Assembly: GCF_036014015.1 (NCBI RefSeq)
Contig: NZ_CP107905.1
Location: 5,270,001 to 5,334,000, forward strand
Length of the DNA: 64,000 nucleotides
Direction: 5' to 3'
Source of the DNA: Streptomyces sp. NBC_00457
GTDB lineage: Bacteria > Actinomycetota > Actinomycetes > Streptomycetales > Streptomycetaceae
The notes below the pieces were generated by a model. The model was not told the DNA's origin, ran no database searches, and saw only the letters and a program-made list of their open reading frames with translations. The first letter of the stretch is position 1; every line of letters begins with the position of its first letter. Both the position numbers and the translations under genes were made by a program. Below, piece after piece: positions 1 to 8,292 of the stretch.

Positions 1-1059
1 GCCCCGGACCCCCTCCGCCCTCCAGGGCATGCCGTCCTGCGCGCCAGGAAGAGCAGCTTCCTGCTCCACCGCAGAAGCCTCCTCGTCGCCGCCGTCCTCA
101 CCGCGCTGCTCGCTGCCACCGTCGTCGCGTCCCTGTGCGTCGGGGAGTCCTTCGTCGCGCCGGGCGAGGTCGTCCGCGTGCTGCTGGGTCTGCCCAGCCC
201 CGACCAGCTGGTCGTCGGCACGCTCAGGTTGCCGCGGCTGGTGACCGGGCTGCTGGTGGGTGCCGCGTTCGGGATCTCCGGCGCGCTGATCCAGACCGTC
301 GCCCGCAATGCGCTGGCCAGCCCTGACGTCATCGGCGTGACGCACGGAGCGGGTGCGGCGACGGTCGCGGCGATGACGTTCGGCGTCACCTCGTACGCCG
401 TACTCCCCTACGTCTCCGTCGCCGGCGGTCTCGCGGCGGCGCTGCTCGTCTATCTGCTCGCGTGGCGGCGCGGGCTGCACGCCACCCGGTTCGTCCTCAT
501 CGGCATCGGCATCTCGGTGGCCCTCGGTTCCCTGACCCGGCTGTTCGTGACCAAGGGCGACTACCTGGTCGCCCAGCAGGCCAAGGTCTGGCTCACCGGC
601 TCCCTCAACGGCCGCGGCTACGACCAGGCCGCACCGCTCGCGACCGTACTCCTGCTGCTCGTGCCGTTCCTGCTGTGGGCGGCCCGCGCCCAGCGTGGCG
701 CGGGCCTCGACGACGACACCGCCACCGCCCTCGGCACCCGGCTCGACCGGGACCGGCTCGGGCTTGGCGCGCTCGGTGTGGTGCTGGCGTCCGTGGCGAC
801 CGGTGCCGCCGGACCGGTGGACTTCGTGGCGCTGCTCGCCCCGCAGATCGCCCGCAGGCTCACCCGCACCCCGCACATCCCGCTGTTGTGCTCGGCGCTG
901 ATGGGCGCGCTGATCGTGACCGTCGCCGACCTGCTGGCACGCCGGCTCTTCTCGCCGACCGAGCTGCCGGTCGGCGTGTTCACCGCCGTGGTGGGTGCCC
1001 CGTATCTGATGTGGCTGATCGTCAGCTCCCGTAGCGGCCGTTCCGGAGGAACCGCGTGA
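1..1059 (+). CDS. FecCD-family iron-siderophore ABC transporter permease (5' end outside window)
   Basis: The reading frame is open from base 1, so the N-terminus is missing; about 352 residues are visible. It is an integral inner-membrane permease of the FecCD/BtuC family, which moves ferric-siderophores inward. The visible part has many hydrophobic helices and the family signature around nt 240-350 ([20 protein letters not shown]), matching the conserved segment that contacts the ATPase. It ends in a GTGA overlap with the ATPase gene, so the two are translationally coupled. The lipoprotein gene 920 bp further on supplies the third component. A second permease subunit probably lies upstream of the window. 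Confidence 0.9.
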   Translation, partial: APDPLRPPGHAVLRARKSSFLLHRRSLLVAAVLTALLAATVVASLCVGESFVAPGEVVRVLLGLPSPDQLVVGTLRLPRLVTGLLVGAAFGISGALIQTVARNALASPDVIGVTHGAGAATVAAMTFGVTSYAVLPYVSVAGGLAAALLVYLLAWRRGLHATRFVLIGIGISVALGSLTRLFVTKGDYLVAQQAKVWLTGSLNGRGYDQAAPLATVLLLLVPFLLWAARAQRGAGLDDDTATALGTRLDRDRLGLGALGVVLASVATGAAGPVDFVALLAPQIARRLTRTPHIPLLCSALMGALIVTVADLLARRLFSPTELPVGVFTAVVGAPYLMWLIVSSRSGRSGGTA

Positions 1060-1886
1060 CCGGCAACCGTCTCACCGCCCAGGGCCTCACCCTCGCCTAC
1101 GAGGACCGCACGGTCGTCGACGGCCTGGACCTTCAGGTCCCGGACGGGAAGGTCACCGTCATCGTCGGGCCCAACGCCTGTGGAAAGTCCACCCTGTTGC
1201 GCGCCCTGGGCCGGCTGCTGAAGCCGAAGCGGGGCGCGGTGCTGCTCGACGGCACCGAGCTGTCCCGCATCCCGACCCGGCGGATCGCCCAGGCGGTCGG
1301 CCTGCTGCCGCAGACGCCCGTGCCGCCGGAGGGCATCACCGTCGCCGACCTGGTCTCGCGCGGCCGGCAGCCGCACCAGAAGTGGTGGCAGCAGTGGTCG
1401 GAGGCGGACGAGACGGCCGTCGCCCGGGCGATGGAGCGCACCGGGACCGCCGAGCTCGCCGAGCGGCCGGTCGACGAGCTGTCGGGCGGTCAGCGTCAGC
1501 GTGTGTGGATCGCGATGGCCCTCGCCCAGGACACCGACGTCCTGCTGCTCGACGAACCGACGACCTATCTCGACATCGCCCACCAGGTGGAAGTCCTGGA
1601 CCTGGTACGGCAGTTGAACCAGGAGCGAGGCCGGACCGTGGTCGCCGTGCTGCACGACCTGAACCAGGCCGCCCGCTACGCCGACCACATCGTCGCCATG
1701 AAGACGGGCCGGATCGTGGCGCAGGGCGCGCCGGCCGACGTCGTCACCGCCGAGCTGGTCGAGGACGTCTTCGGACTCGCGTCGGTCGTCGTGCCGGATC
1801 CGGTGACGGGCGATCCGCTGGTGGTGCCGGGGCCGCCGCGTTCGGCGCGTCCGACCGTGCCTGAGCAGGCCGTACCGGGAACGTGA
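1056..1886 (+). CDS. Iron-siderophore ABC transporter ATP-binding protein
   Basis: 276-residue cytoplasmic ATPase of the FecE/FepC type that energises siderophore import. Walker A is GPNACGKST (residues 38-46), the ABC signature LSGGQ (142-146), Walker B VLLLDE (162-167) and the H-loop histidine near residue 200. The GTG start overlaps the permease stop by four bases. An extra C-terminal tail of about 25 residues follows the family core. Partners are the preceding permease and the lipoprotein at 1978. Confidence 0.93.
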   Translation: MTGNRLTAQGLTLAYEDRTVVDGLDLQVPDGKVTVIVGPNACGKSTLLRALGRLLKPKRGAVLLDGTELSRIPTRRIAQAVGLLPQTPVPPEGITVADLVSRGRQPHQKWWQQWSEADETAVARAMERTGTAELAERPVDELSGGQRQRVWIAMALAQDTDVLLLDEPTTYLDIAHQVEVLDLVRQLNQERGRTVVAVLHDLNQAARYADHIVAMKTGRIVAQGAPADVVTAELVEDVFGLASVVVPDPVTGDPLVVPGPPRSARPTVPEQAVPGT

Positions 1887-1930
1887 TCGGAGCCACATGC
1901 TCCGGATGCTCCGGACGCACAGGCTTCTCA

Positions 1931-1949
1931 TAAAGTAAGGCTCGCCTAA
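1931..1949. promoter_or_regulatory. Iron box (DmdR/IdeR operator)
   Basis: The 19-mer TAAAGTAAGGCTCGCCTAA matches the actinobacterial iron-box consensus TTAGGTTAGGCTCACCTAA at 15 of 19 positions. It lies 29 bp before the start of the siderophore-binding lipoprotein gene, where iron-loaded DmdR/IdeR would repress. It implies that the lipoprotein has its own iron-regulated promoter, separate from the permease-ATPase pair. Confidence 0.75.
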
Positions 1950-1977
1950 GTTTCATCCGTACGACGGGAGCCTTCCC

Positions 1978-3015
1978 ATGTCTGCCAGCCGCCGCGGTAC
2001 CGCCGCCGCAGCCCTCGCCCTCGCCGCCGCGCTCTCGCTGACGGCCTGCGGCGGCTCCTCCGGAAGCGGCGAGAAGTCGTCCACGGGATCCGGCGACAAG
2101 AAGGCGGTCGCCCAGGGCGGCGAGGACTTCTCGAAGGCGGCGGAGCAGACCGCGGCGATGGGCACCGACGCCAAGGCGGGTGAGTGGCCGCGGACCGTCG
2201 AGCACGCCATGGGCGAGACCGAGATCAAGGCGCAGCCCAAGCGTGTCGTCGTCCTGGACGTCGGAGAGCTCGACAACGTGGTGTCGCTCGGCATCAAGCC
2301 GGTCGGTCTCGCCCCCACCGAGGGCTCCCCCGAGCTGCCGTCGTACCTGAAGAAGGAAGCGGGCAGCCCGGCGGACATCGGCACGATCAACAACCTCAAC
2401 CTCGAGGCCATCGCCGGGCTCAAGCCCGACCTGATCCTCGGCAGCCAGCTGCGCGCCGCCGACAAGTACGACGAGCTGTCGCAGATCGCGCCGACCGTCT
2501 TCTCCCTGCGGCCGGGCTTCACGTGGAAGGAGAACTACCTCCTCAACGCGGCCGCCCTGGACAAGACCGCCGAGGCGAAGACCCACCTCGCGGAGTACGA
2601 CAAGAAGGTGACGGCGCTGAAGACGAAGCTCGGCGCCGACAAGCCGACCGTCTCGATGGTCCGTTACCTCCCCGACGGCGTGATCCGCCTCTACGCGAAC
2701 GCCTCGTTCATCGGCACGATCCTCAAGGACCTCGAGATCCCCCGCCCGAAGAACCAGGACATCGAGGACCTCGCCGCCGAGATCAGCGCCGAGAACATCG
2801 ACCAGGCCGACGCCGACTACATCTTCACCGGCGTCTACGGCGAACCGAACGCCACGGACAAGTCCACGGCGCAGGGCAACCCGCTGTGGAAGAACCTCGA
2901 CGCCGTCAAGGCCGGGCGCGCGTACGACGTTCCGGACGAGACCTGGTACCTCGGCCTCGGCGTGATGGCCGCCGACGAGGTCCTCGCCGACCTGGAGAAG
3001 CACCTCACCAAGTAG
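1978..3015 (+). CDS. Iron-siderophore substrate-binding lipoprotein
   Basis: 345 residues. A Sec lipoprotein signal with lipobox LTAC (Cys24) anchors it to the outer face of the membrane, followed by a Gly/Ser/Lys linker. The mature part is a FecB/FepB-type periplasmic-binding fold (conserved stretches IKAQPKRVVVLDVGELDNVV and LEAIAGLKPDLILGSQ). It captures the ferric-siderophore for the permease and ATPase encoded just upstream. The iron box ahead of it indicates repression when iron is plentiful. The siderophore type cannot be told from sequence. Confidence 0.92.
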   Translation: MSASRRGTAAAALALAAALSLTACGGSSGSGEKSSTGSGDKKAVAQGGEDFSKAAEQTAAMGTDAKAGEWPRTVEHAMGETEIKAQPKRVVVLDVGELDNVVSLGIKPVGLAPTEGSPELPSYLKKEAGSPADIGTINNLNLEAIAGLKPDLILGSQLRAADKYDELSQIAPTVFSLRPGFTWKENYLLNAAALDKTAEAKTHLAEYDKKVTALKTKLGADKPTVSMVRYLPDGVIRLYANASFIGTILKDLEIPRPKNQDIEDLAAEISAENIDQADADYIFTGVYGEPNATDKSTAQGNPLWKNLDAVKAGRAYDVPDETWYLGLGVMAADEVLADLEKHLTK

Positions 3016-3057
3016 GCGCACGGAGCTGCATGCCCACACCACGCGCGTGGGGGGAGC

Positions 3058-3182
3058 GGCCGGGACCTCGTCTCGCGCGACACCAGCGGCAACCTGTACC
3101 GCAAGAGCGGTGACGGCAGGGGTCGTTCGGCAGCCGCACGAAGATCGCGACGGGCCGGCAGGGGTACAAGGCCGTCGGCTGA
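3058..3182 (+). pseudogene. Frameshifted remnant of an FG-GAP/VCBS-repeat protein
   Basis: One frame reads GRDLVSRDTSGNLYRKSGDG, typical of Streptomyces FG-GAP (beta-propeller) repeats. At about nt 3121 the homology moves by one base and continues as SFGSRTKIATGRQGYKAVG before a stop at 3180-3182. No start codon or upstream part of such a gene remains. It reads as the last repeat of a decayed secreted protein, left between the siderophore lipoprotein gene and the xyloglucanase gene. Confidence 0.6.
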
Positions 3183-3597
3183 GGAACGTCGACCCCGTGG
3201 CGCCCGCTGCCGGGCCCACGTCGCCCCGTCCGGGCCCGGCAGTTCGTCCCGCAGCAAACTGCCGGGCCTCCGTCTGCGAGGCAGGGCGCGCGGCGCGGGG
3301 CCCGTCGGCCTTGTGGTGGCCGCTACGGCCGAACTCCGGGGGCTGACTCTCCTGCACCATGGCCGGGACCTCCGCGGCGTCGATCCAGCGCGACGGCCTC
3401 GGAGAATTCGGGCCGGCGCATGTTCGCTGATCAACGCCTGCCGCACCGCACCACGAGGTGATCTGAAGACAGTTCCCGGCTCAAGGCAACCCTTTGCGTC
3501 GTCTGTGACCACAAGGAGTCGGATCCGGCCGATCGGTGGCTGGATGCACCTTCCTCCGGTGAACGGCGTGAACGGCATGCAAGGAGAGCACTTCCCC
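3183..3597. other. Non-coding stretch upstream of the xyloglucanase gene
   Basis: No convincing gene. It holds a 12-bp perfect inverted repeat (3233-3244 with 3257-3268, 12-nt loop), a possible terminator for the decayed upstream gene. The xyloglucanase promoter and leader should lie between this and the AAGGAG ribosome-binding site just before 3598. No CebR-type palindrome was seen. Confidence 0.5.
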
Positions 3598-6258
3598 ATG
3601 AAGAACCCCACGAACGACGGGCGCCGCGGGCGGCACCGCCGTCGCTGGACCGCGACCGGTCTGCTGCTCGGCGTGCCCGCCATCGTCGTGCCGTATCTGC
3701 TGTTCGCGCAGGAGGACTCGCAGGCCGCGACGGTCGACAGCAATGCCTACTACCGGCTGGTTTCCGTACGCAGCGGCAAGGTGCTGGACGTCAACGCCTT
3801 CTCCACCGCCGACGGCACCCGCATCCAGCAGTGGACCGACCAGAACACCGCCAACCAGCAGTGGAAGCTGAGACCCACGGGGGACGGCTACTACGAGCTG
3901 GTGAACCGCAACAGCGGCAAAGTGCTGGGCATAGCGGGCAATTCGACCGCCCGCGCGGCCGCCGCCGAGCAGCAGACCGACAGCTCCGCCACTTCTCAAG
4001 AGTGGCGGATCGACGAGGTGAGCGGCGCCGACGCCGTCACCTTCACGTCCCGCAGGAGCGGCCAGGTCCTGGACGTCTCCGGAGGCTCCAAGGCCGAGGG
4101 CGGGGCGGTCATCCAGTATCCCGGCAAGGGCAGCACCAACCAGCAGTGGAAGCTGGTGAAGACGGCCGAGACCCAGGCGGCCGGGACGGGTGCCGCGCAG
4201 ACCACGGCCGCGGCCGGACCGTATGCCTGGAAGAACGCCCAGGTGGTGGGCGGCGGTTACGTCACCGGGCTGGTGTTCAACCAGCGCGAGAAGGGCCTGC
4301 TGTACGCCCGCACCGACATGGGCGGCGCCTACCGCTGGGACACCGCGGCCGAGCAGTGGATCCCGCTGACCGACTGGGCCGGCGAGAAGGACTGGAACCT
4401 GCTGGGCATCGACTCGGTGGCCACCGACCCCGTCGACCCCGACCGGCTCTACCTCGGGGCGGGCACCTACACCAACAGCTGGGCGGGCAACGGAGAGATC
4501 CTGCGCTCCAAGGACCGTGGCCGCACCTTCCAGCGCACCGCTCTGCCCTTCAAGCTGGGCGCCAACGAGGACGGCCGCGGCGCGGGCGAACGGCTGGTGG
4601 TCAACCCCGCTGACAACGGCACCCTGCTCCTCGGCACCCGCAAGAACGGCCTGTGGCGCAGCACCGATCACGGCACGACATGGAGCCAGGTCTCCTCGTT
4701 CCCCGTCAAGGACGGGGCGAGCAGCGGCGCGGGCATCTCCTTCGTGACGTACGACCCGAAGGACAGCAGGACGGTCTACGTCGGCGTCGCCGACAAGTCC
4801 ACCTCCCTGTACCGCTCCACCGACGGCGGCAGCACCTGGCAGGCCGTCTCCGGGCAGCCCACCGGCCAGATGCCCCAGCACGGCGTGGTCTCCGGTGACG
4901 GCTCGCTGTACCTGACGTACACCAACGTCGTCGGACCCAACGGCGTGACCGCGGGCTCGGTGTGGAAGTACACGCCGGCCGGCGGCGCGTGGAAGAACAT
5001 CTCGCCGTCCCAGGGCAGTTACGGGTTCTCCGGTCTGGCCGTCGACCCGCGCAAGCCCTCCACGGTGATGGTCACCACCCTCGACCGCTGGTGGCCCGAG
5101 GACGAGATCTACCGGACCACCGACGGCGGTACGACCTGGAAGGCGCTGGCCGACAAGTCGGAGCGGGACGCCTCCGCCGCTCCTTACGTCGGTACCGGCA
5201 CCGGGCACTGGATGACCGCCCTCGCCATCGACCCCTTCGACTCCGGGCACGTGCTGTACGGCACCGGCAGCGGCATCTGGCGCAGCAAGGACGCGAACGC
5301 CTCCGACAGCGGCGGCACCAGCCACTGGACCGTGGGGGCCCGAGGGCTGGAAGAGACCGCGGTGCTGGACGCGGTCGCCCCGCCCGGCGGCGCCACCGTC
5401 GTCTCCTCCATGGGTGACCTCGGCGGTTTCCACTACGGCTCCGCCGGCTCCCTGGTCAAGGTGCCCTCCGGGCGGCTGAAGAACCCGATGATGATCACCA
5501 GCACGGACATCGACTTCGCCCAGTCCAACCCGTCACTGATGGTCCGCGTCGGCCGTGGCGGCGAGCAGGACGGCGCCTACTCCACCGACGGTGGCAGCAG
5601 CTGGAACGGCTTCAAGTCGGAGCCCGTGGGCAGCGCCGACAGCGGCCAGGTCGCGCTCGCGGCGGACGGCTCCGCCATCGTCTGGACCGAGGAGGGCCAG
5701 GCCCCGTACCGCTCGACCGACAAGGGAGCGAGCTGGTCGAAGGTCGGCGGCCTGGGCAACGGCGCCGTGGTCGTCGCCGACCGCTCCTCGGCCAAGACCT
5801 TCTACGCACTCTCCGGCGGCACGCTCCACGCCAGCACCGACGGCGGCGCCACCTTCACCGCCCGCGCCGGCAACCTGCCCGCCGGCCGGCTCGCGGCCGT
5901 CCCCGGCATCGCAGGGGACCTGTGGATCGCCGACGGTGGCAAGGGGCTGCTGCACTCCACCGACGGCGGTCGCACCTTCACCACGCTAGGCACGGTGAAG
6001 TCCGCCTCCGCCCTCGGCTTCGGCAAGGCCGCGCCCGGCGCCTCCTACCAGGCCCTCTACCTGATCGGCACCGTCAAGGACGTCACCGGAGTCTTCCGCT
6101 CCACCGACCAGGGCGCCACCTGGCTCCGCGTCAACGACGACGCCCACCAGTGGGGCAGCATCGGCGGGACCGGCGTCATCACCGGCGACCCCGACACCTA
6201 CGGCCGCGTCTACGTCGGCACCAACGGCCGCGGCCTCCAGTACGGCGACCCGTCCTGA
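3598..6258 (+). CDS. Secreted ricin-type lectin / GH74 xyloglucanase
   Basis: 886 residues from the ATG at 3598, which has an AAGGAG site; the frame is open further upstream but that part is not protein-like. An arginine-rich signal peptide ends near SQA-AT (about residue 43). Next is one ricin-type beta-trefoil (CBM13) at about 45-195, with QxW repeats (IQQW, NQQW), then a GH74 catalytic region to the C-terminus with many STDGG (BNR-like) turns of two seven-bladed propellers. Candidate catalytic aspartates are Asp240 (RTDMGG) and Asp607 (MGDLGG), by analogy with known GH74 enzymes. It should cut plant xyloglucan outside the cell. An N-terminal lectin is unusual, since GH74 enzymes mostly carry C-terminal CBMs. 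Confidence 0.9.
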   Translation: MKNPTNDGRRGRHRRRWTATGLLLGVPAIVVPYLLFAQEDSQAATVDSNAYYRLVSVRSGKVLDVNAFSTADGTRIQQWTDQNTANQQWKLRPTGDGYYELVNRNSGKVLGIAGNSTARAAAAEQQTDSSATSQEWRIDEVSGADAVTFTSRRSGQVLDVSGGSKAEGGAVIQYPGKGSTNQQWKLVKTAETQAAGTGAAQTTAAAGPYAWKNAQVVGGGYVTGLVFNQREKGLLYARTDMGGAYRWDTAAEQWIPLTDWAGEKDWNLLGIDSVATDPVDPDRLYLGAGTYTNSWAGNGEILRSKDRGRTFQRTALPFKLGANEDGRGAGERLVVNPADNGTLLLGTRKNGLWRSTDHGTTWSQVSSFPVKDGASSGAGISFVTYDPKDSRTVYVGVADKSTSLYRSTDGGSTWQAVSGQPTGQMPQHGVVSGDGSLYLTYTNVVGPNGVTAGSVWKYTPAGGAWKNISPSQGSYGFSGLAVDPRKPSTVMVTTLDRWWPEDEIYRTTDGGTTWKALADKSERDASAAPYVGTGTGHWMTALAIDPFDSGHVLYGTGSGIWRSKDANASDSGGTSHWTVGARGLEETAVLDAVAPPGGATVVSSMGDLGGFHYGSAGSLVKVPSGRLKNPMMITSTDIDFAQSNPSLMVRVGRGGEQDGAYSTDGGSSWNGFKSEPVGSADSGQVALAADGSAIVWTEEGQAPYRSTDKGASWSKVGGLGNGAVVVADRSSAKTFYALSGGTLHASTDGGATFTARAGNLPAGRLAAVPGIAGDLWIADGGKGLLHSTDGGRTFTTLGTVKSASALGFGKAAPGASYQALYLIGTVKDVTGVFRSTDQGATWLRVNDDAHQWGSIGGTGVITGDPDTYGRVYVGTNGRGLQYGDPS

Positions 6259-6270
6259 CCCAGCCGCCCG

Positions 6271-6306
6271 AGCGGGGCCGCAGGCACGACAGCCTGCGGC
6301 CCCGCT
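6271..6306. terminator. Strong hairpin terminator after GH74 gene
   Basis: Perfect 15-bp inverted repeat: AGCGGGGCCGCAGGC (6271-6285) and its complement (6292-6306) around a 6-nt loop, 13 bp after the GH74 stop. There is no U-tract, as is usual in Streptomyces. Confidence 0.85.
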
Positions 6307-6395
6307 GTGTCTGCCCGAAGAATCCCCAGTGTCGGAAAAGTGCTGCGGTCCTACGATGACAACTGGGCCCGTGCTCTCACAAGCAAGGGAGCAAC

Positions 6396-6752
6396 ATGAT
6401 CCGTTCAGCCGACATCCGCGAGTGGCGCAACGAGGACGTGGTCGATCTGAAGCGGCGCAAGATCGGCACGCTCGAAGCGATCTATGTGGACACCGCCACG
6501 GACGAACCGTCCATGGCCACGGTCCGGACCGGGCTGCTCGGCCGCCAGCGGCTGGTCTTCGTCCCCGTCGACGAGGCCGTGCTCGGGCCGGGCTACGTCC
6601 AGGTTCCGTACGCCAAGACGCACGTACGCCAGGCTCCCGCGATCGGGACGGACGACGTACTGCCCGCCGAACAGGAGGAAGCGATCTTCCGGCACTACGA
6701 CATGACGTACCGACCGGGTGCCACCGGCGAACGCCGACTCGCGCGCCGTTGA
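6396..6752 (+). CDS. PRC-barrel domain protein
   Basis: 118 residues. The first 80 form a PRC-barrel: an N-terminal 'DLKRRKIGTLEAIYVD' strand pattern followed by VTFVPVDEA-like strands. PRC-barrels bind RNA or act as small adaptor modules; the target here is unknown. The ATG at 6396 follows an AAGGGAG site. A second small gene lies 31 bp downstream on the same strand. Cytoplasmic, with no signal or membrane segment. Confidence 0.75.
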   Translation: MIRSADIREWRNEDVVDLKRRKIGTLEAIYVDTATDEPSMATVRTGLLGRQRLVFVPVDEAVLGPGYVQVPYAKTHVRQAPAIGTDDVLPAEQEEAIFRHYDMTYRPGATGERRLARR

Positions 6753-6783
6753 CCACCCCCACGCGGCAGAAGGAGGCGTTCGG

Positions 6784-6957
6784 GTGATGGTGCTGTTCCT
6801 GCTGCTCGTCCTCGTGGCCGTCGTCCTGGGAATCATCGGCGCGGCGGCGGACGGCCTGGGCTATCTGCTGGCCATCGGCATCGTGCTCTTCGTGGCCGAT
6901 GTGGCCTTCTTCTCGGTGCGAGCGTTCCGGCGTGCCAGGCGGCGCCCCATCCGCTGA
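6784..6957 (+). CDS. Small two-helix membrane protein
   Basis: 57 residues with two hydrophobic helices (about 2-19 and 27-43) and a basic C-terminal tail (RRARRRPIR), so both ends are probably cytoplasmic. The GTG at 6784 is preferred because AGGAGG (6771-6776) sits 7 bp before it; the ATG at 6787 is the alternative. No functional motif is recognised. It probably shares a transcript with the PRC-barrel gene. Confidence 0.6.
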   Translation: MMVLFLLLVLVAVVLGIIGAAADGLGYLLAIGIVLFVADVAFFSVRAFRRARRRPIR

Positions 6958-7013
6958 CGTCCCGGGCCCACCCCGGCCGGCGGGCGGCTGAGCTCTGCGG
7001 GGACGATGGCGGG

Positions 7014-7496
7014 ATGATGGCCGCCATGCACGTCCGTATCGACGCCGTCGACCTGCCCGGCCTCACCCGCCCCGCCTCCGTCGACGGCACAGTCCCCGCG
7101 TACGGCAACATCCACGTCGCCGTGCAACGCCGCGACCGTCCCGCCGAGCTGCTGGAGCCACAGCCGGGCGACGCGCCGTCCGCGACATGGACTCTGGAGT
7201 GCACCACGAGCGCCTCGCCGACCGGCACCGTGGTCAAGGGCCCCTACGTGCAGCACCGTCTGGGCCGGCGGTTCATCTACCTCTCCTGGGGCACGGTCGA
7301 CGAGTCCGGCACCTTTACGATGTTCCGCCGCGCCAAGCTCATGCTCGACGTCATCCCCGCCGACGTCCTCACCGCCGCCGCGCGCGACGGGCTGCTGATC
7401 GGACGCCTCGGCCTCACCGACGCGCAGGGCGGTCCCCTGTGCGCACGCGTGGAACCCCCGAACATCACCTGGACCGTCGGCGTCCGGCAGATGTGA
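7014..7496 (+). CDS. DUF5990-like protein
   Basis: 160 residues, soluble, no signal peptide. The central segment (GRRFIYLSWGTV, then FTMFRRAKLMLDVIP) resembles the actinobacterial DUF5990 family. The function is unknown. The ATG at 7014 is the longest start; the ATG at 7026 is equally plausible and neither has a strong ribosome-binding site. Apparently monocistronic. Confidence 0.65.
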   Translation: MMAAMHVRIDAVDLPGLTRPASVDGTVPAYGNIHVAVQRRDRPAELLEPQPGDAPSATWTLECTTSASPTGTVVKGPYVQHRLGRRFIYLSWGTVDESGTFTMFRRAKLMLDVIPADVLTAAARDGLLIGRLGLTDAQGGPLCARVEPPNITWTVGVRQM

Positions 7497-7846
7497 CCTT
7501 TATTGCGATGGTGGGGTCTCGGTATGTTCGCGTTGTCAGCGCCGCAAGGCTCATCGTCCGAGGTCACGGCGCTGTGGCCGACCGTAACCGGCGGAAACAC
7601 TGCATGCGCGCGGAGCAATATCTGTAGCCGCGAAGTAAGAAATAGGTGCGGTGCACCGCGATTATTCCTCGGGCGCCGACCGCGGCGGAAATTGTCGACC
7701 ACACGGGGCCGGTCGCACCATGCTAATGTCGATCTCAGTTGCAGGTGTGGTTGCCAGAAGGTTCATTTTCCGACGGGGTAATCAGCACGGCGACGCGGAA
7801 TTCGCACAGTGCGGATTCCGGACTTCGTCTCCGAAGGAGAATTGAC
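7497..7846. promoter_or_regulatory. Promoter and long leader region of the cold-shock operon
   Basis: 350 bp without a gene and noticeably richer in A/T than its surroundings. It contains an extended -10-like element TGCTAATGT at 7721-7729, which would give a leader of roughly 110 nt before the CspA start. Long, cold-responsive 5' leaders are known for cspA genes; here the leader is inferred from position and composition only. Confidence 0.4.
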
Positions 7847-8050
7847 ATGGCTACTGGCACCGTGAAGTGGTTCAACGCGGAAAAGGGCTTCGGCTTCATC
7901 GAGCAGGACGGCGGCGGCGCCGACGTCTTCGCCCACTACTCGAACATCGCCGCCCAGGGCTTCCGCGAGCTGCAGGAAGGCCAGAAGGTGTCCTTCGACA
8001 TCGCGCAGGGCCAGAAGGGCCCGACGGCCGAGAACATCGTTCCCGCCTGA
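7847..8050 (+). CDS. Cold-shock protein (CspA family)
   Basis: 67 residues, a full-length single cold-shock domain. RNP1 is KGFGFIEQ (about residues 15-22) and RNP2 VFAHY (27-31), with the family's aromatic nucleic-acid-binding residues in place (TVKWFN, YSNI). It binds single-stranded RNA/DNA and melts RNA structure in the cytoplasm. The ATG follows GAAGGAGA. A hairpin lies between it and the helicase gene, so read-through would set their ratio. Confidence 0.95.
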   Translation: MATGTVKWFNAEKGFGFIEQDGGGADVFAHYSNIAAQGFRELQEGQKVSFDIAQGQKGPTAENIVPA

Positions 8051-8080
8051 CACCCGCAGCAACGCATACTTCGCAGCTGG

Positions 8081-8104
8081 GGCCCGCACCTTGGGGTGCG
8101 GGCC
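8081..8104. terminator. Hairpin after cspA
   Basis: Perfect 10-bp stem GGCCCGCACC / GGTGCGGGCC with a TTGG loop, 30 bp after the CspA stop. It is a terminator or attenuator separating the abundant CspA message from the downstream helicase genes. Confidence 0.8.
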
Positions 8105-8292
8105 TCGGCTCGCTGCTTTTCAGGGCGCACGACGGGAAGGCTCCACCACATCACCGAACGGTGATGCATCCCCCGTCGATCCGATTCGGCGCCCATCATC
8201 ACCGGCCCGTTCTCGTGATTCTCTGCGCCGTTCATTTTGCTGCGGAAATTCCTTGCTACGTGCCTACGTGCTCACAACGAGGAAGGTTCCGC

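Noticed and set aside
618..1931. Long minus-strand open frame opposite the permease and ATPase genes
   Set aside because: It is a shadow of high-GC coding DNA; the plus-strand proteins have full family motifs.
1744..3360. 538-codon minus-strand frame opposite the siderophore lipoprotein gene
   Set aside because: Arg/Gly/Ala-rich with no recognisable domain; the opposite strand encodes a clear lipoprotein.
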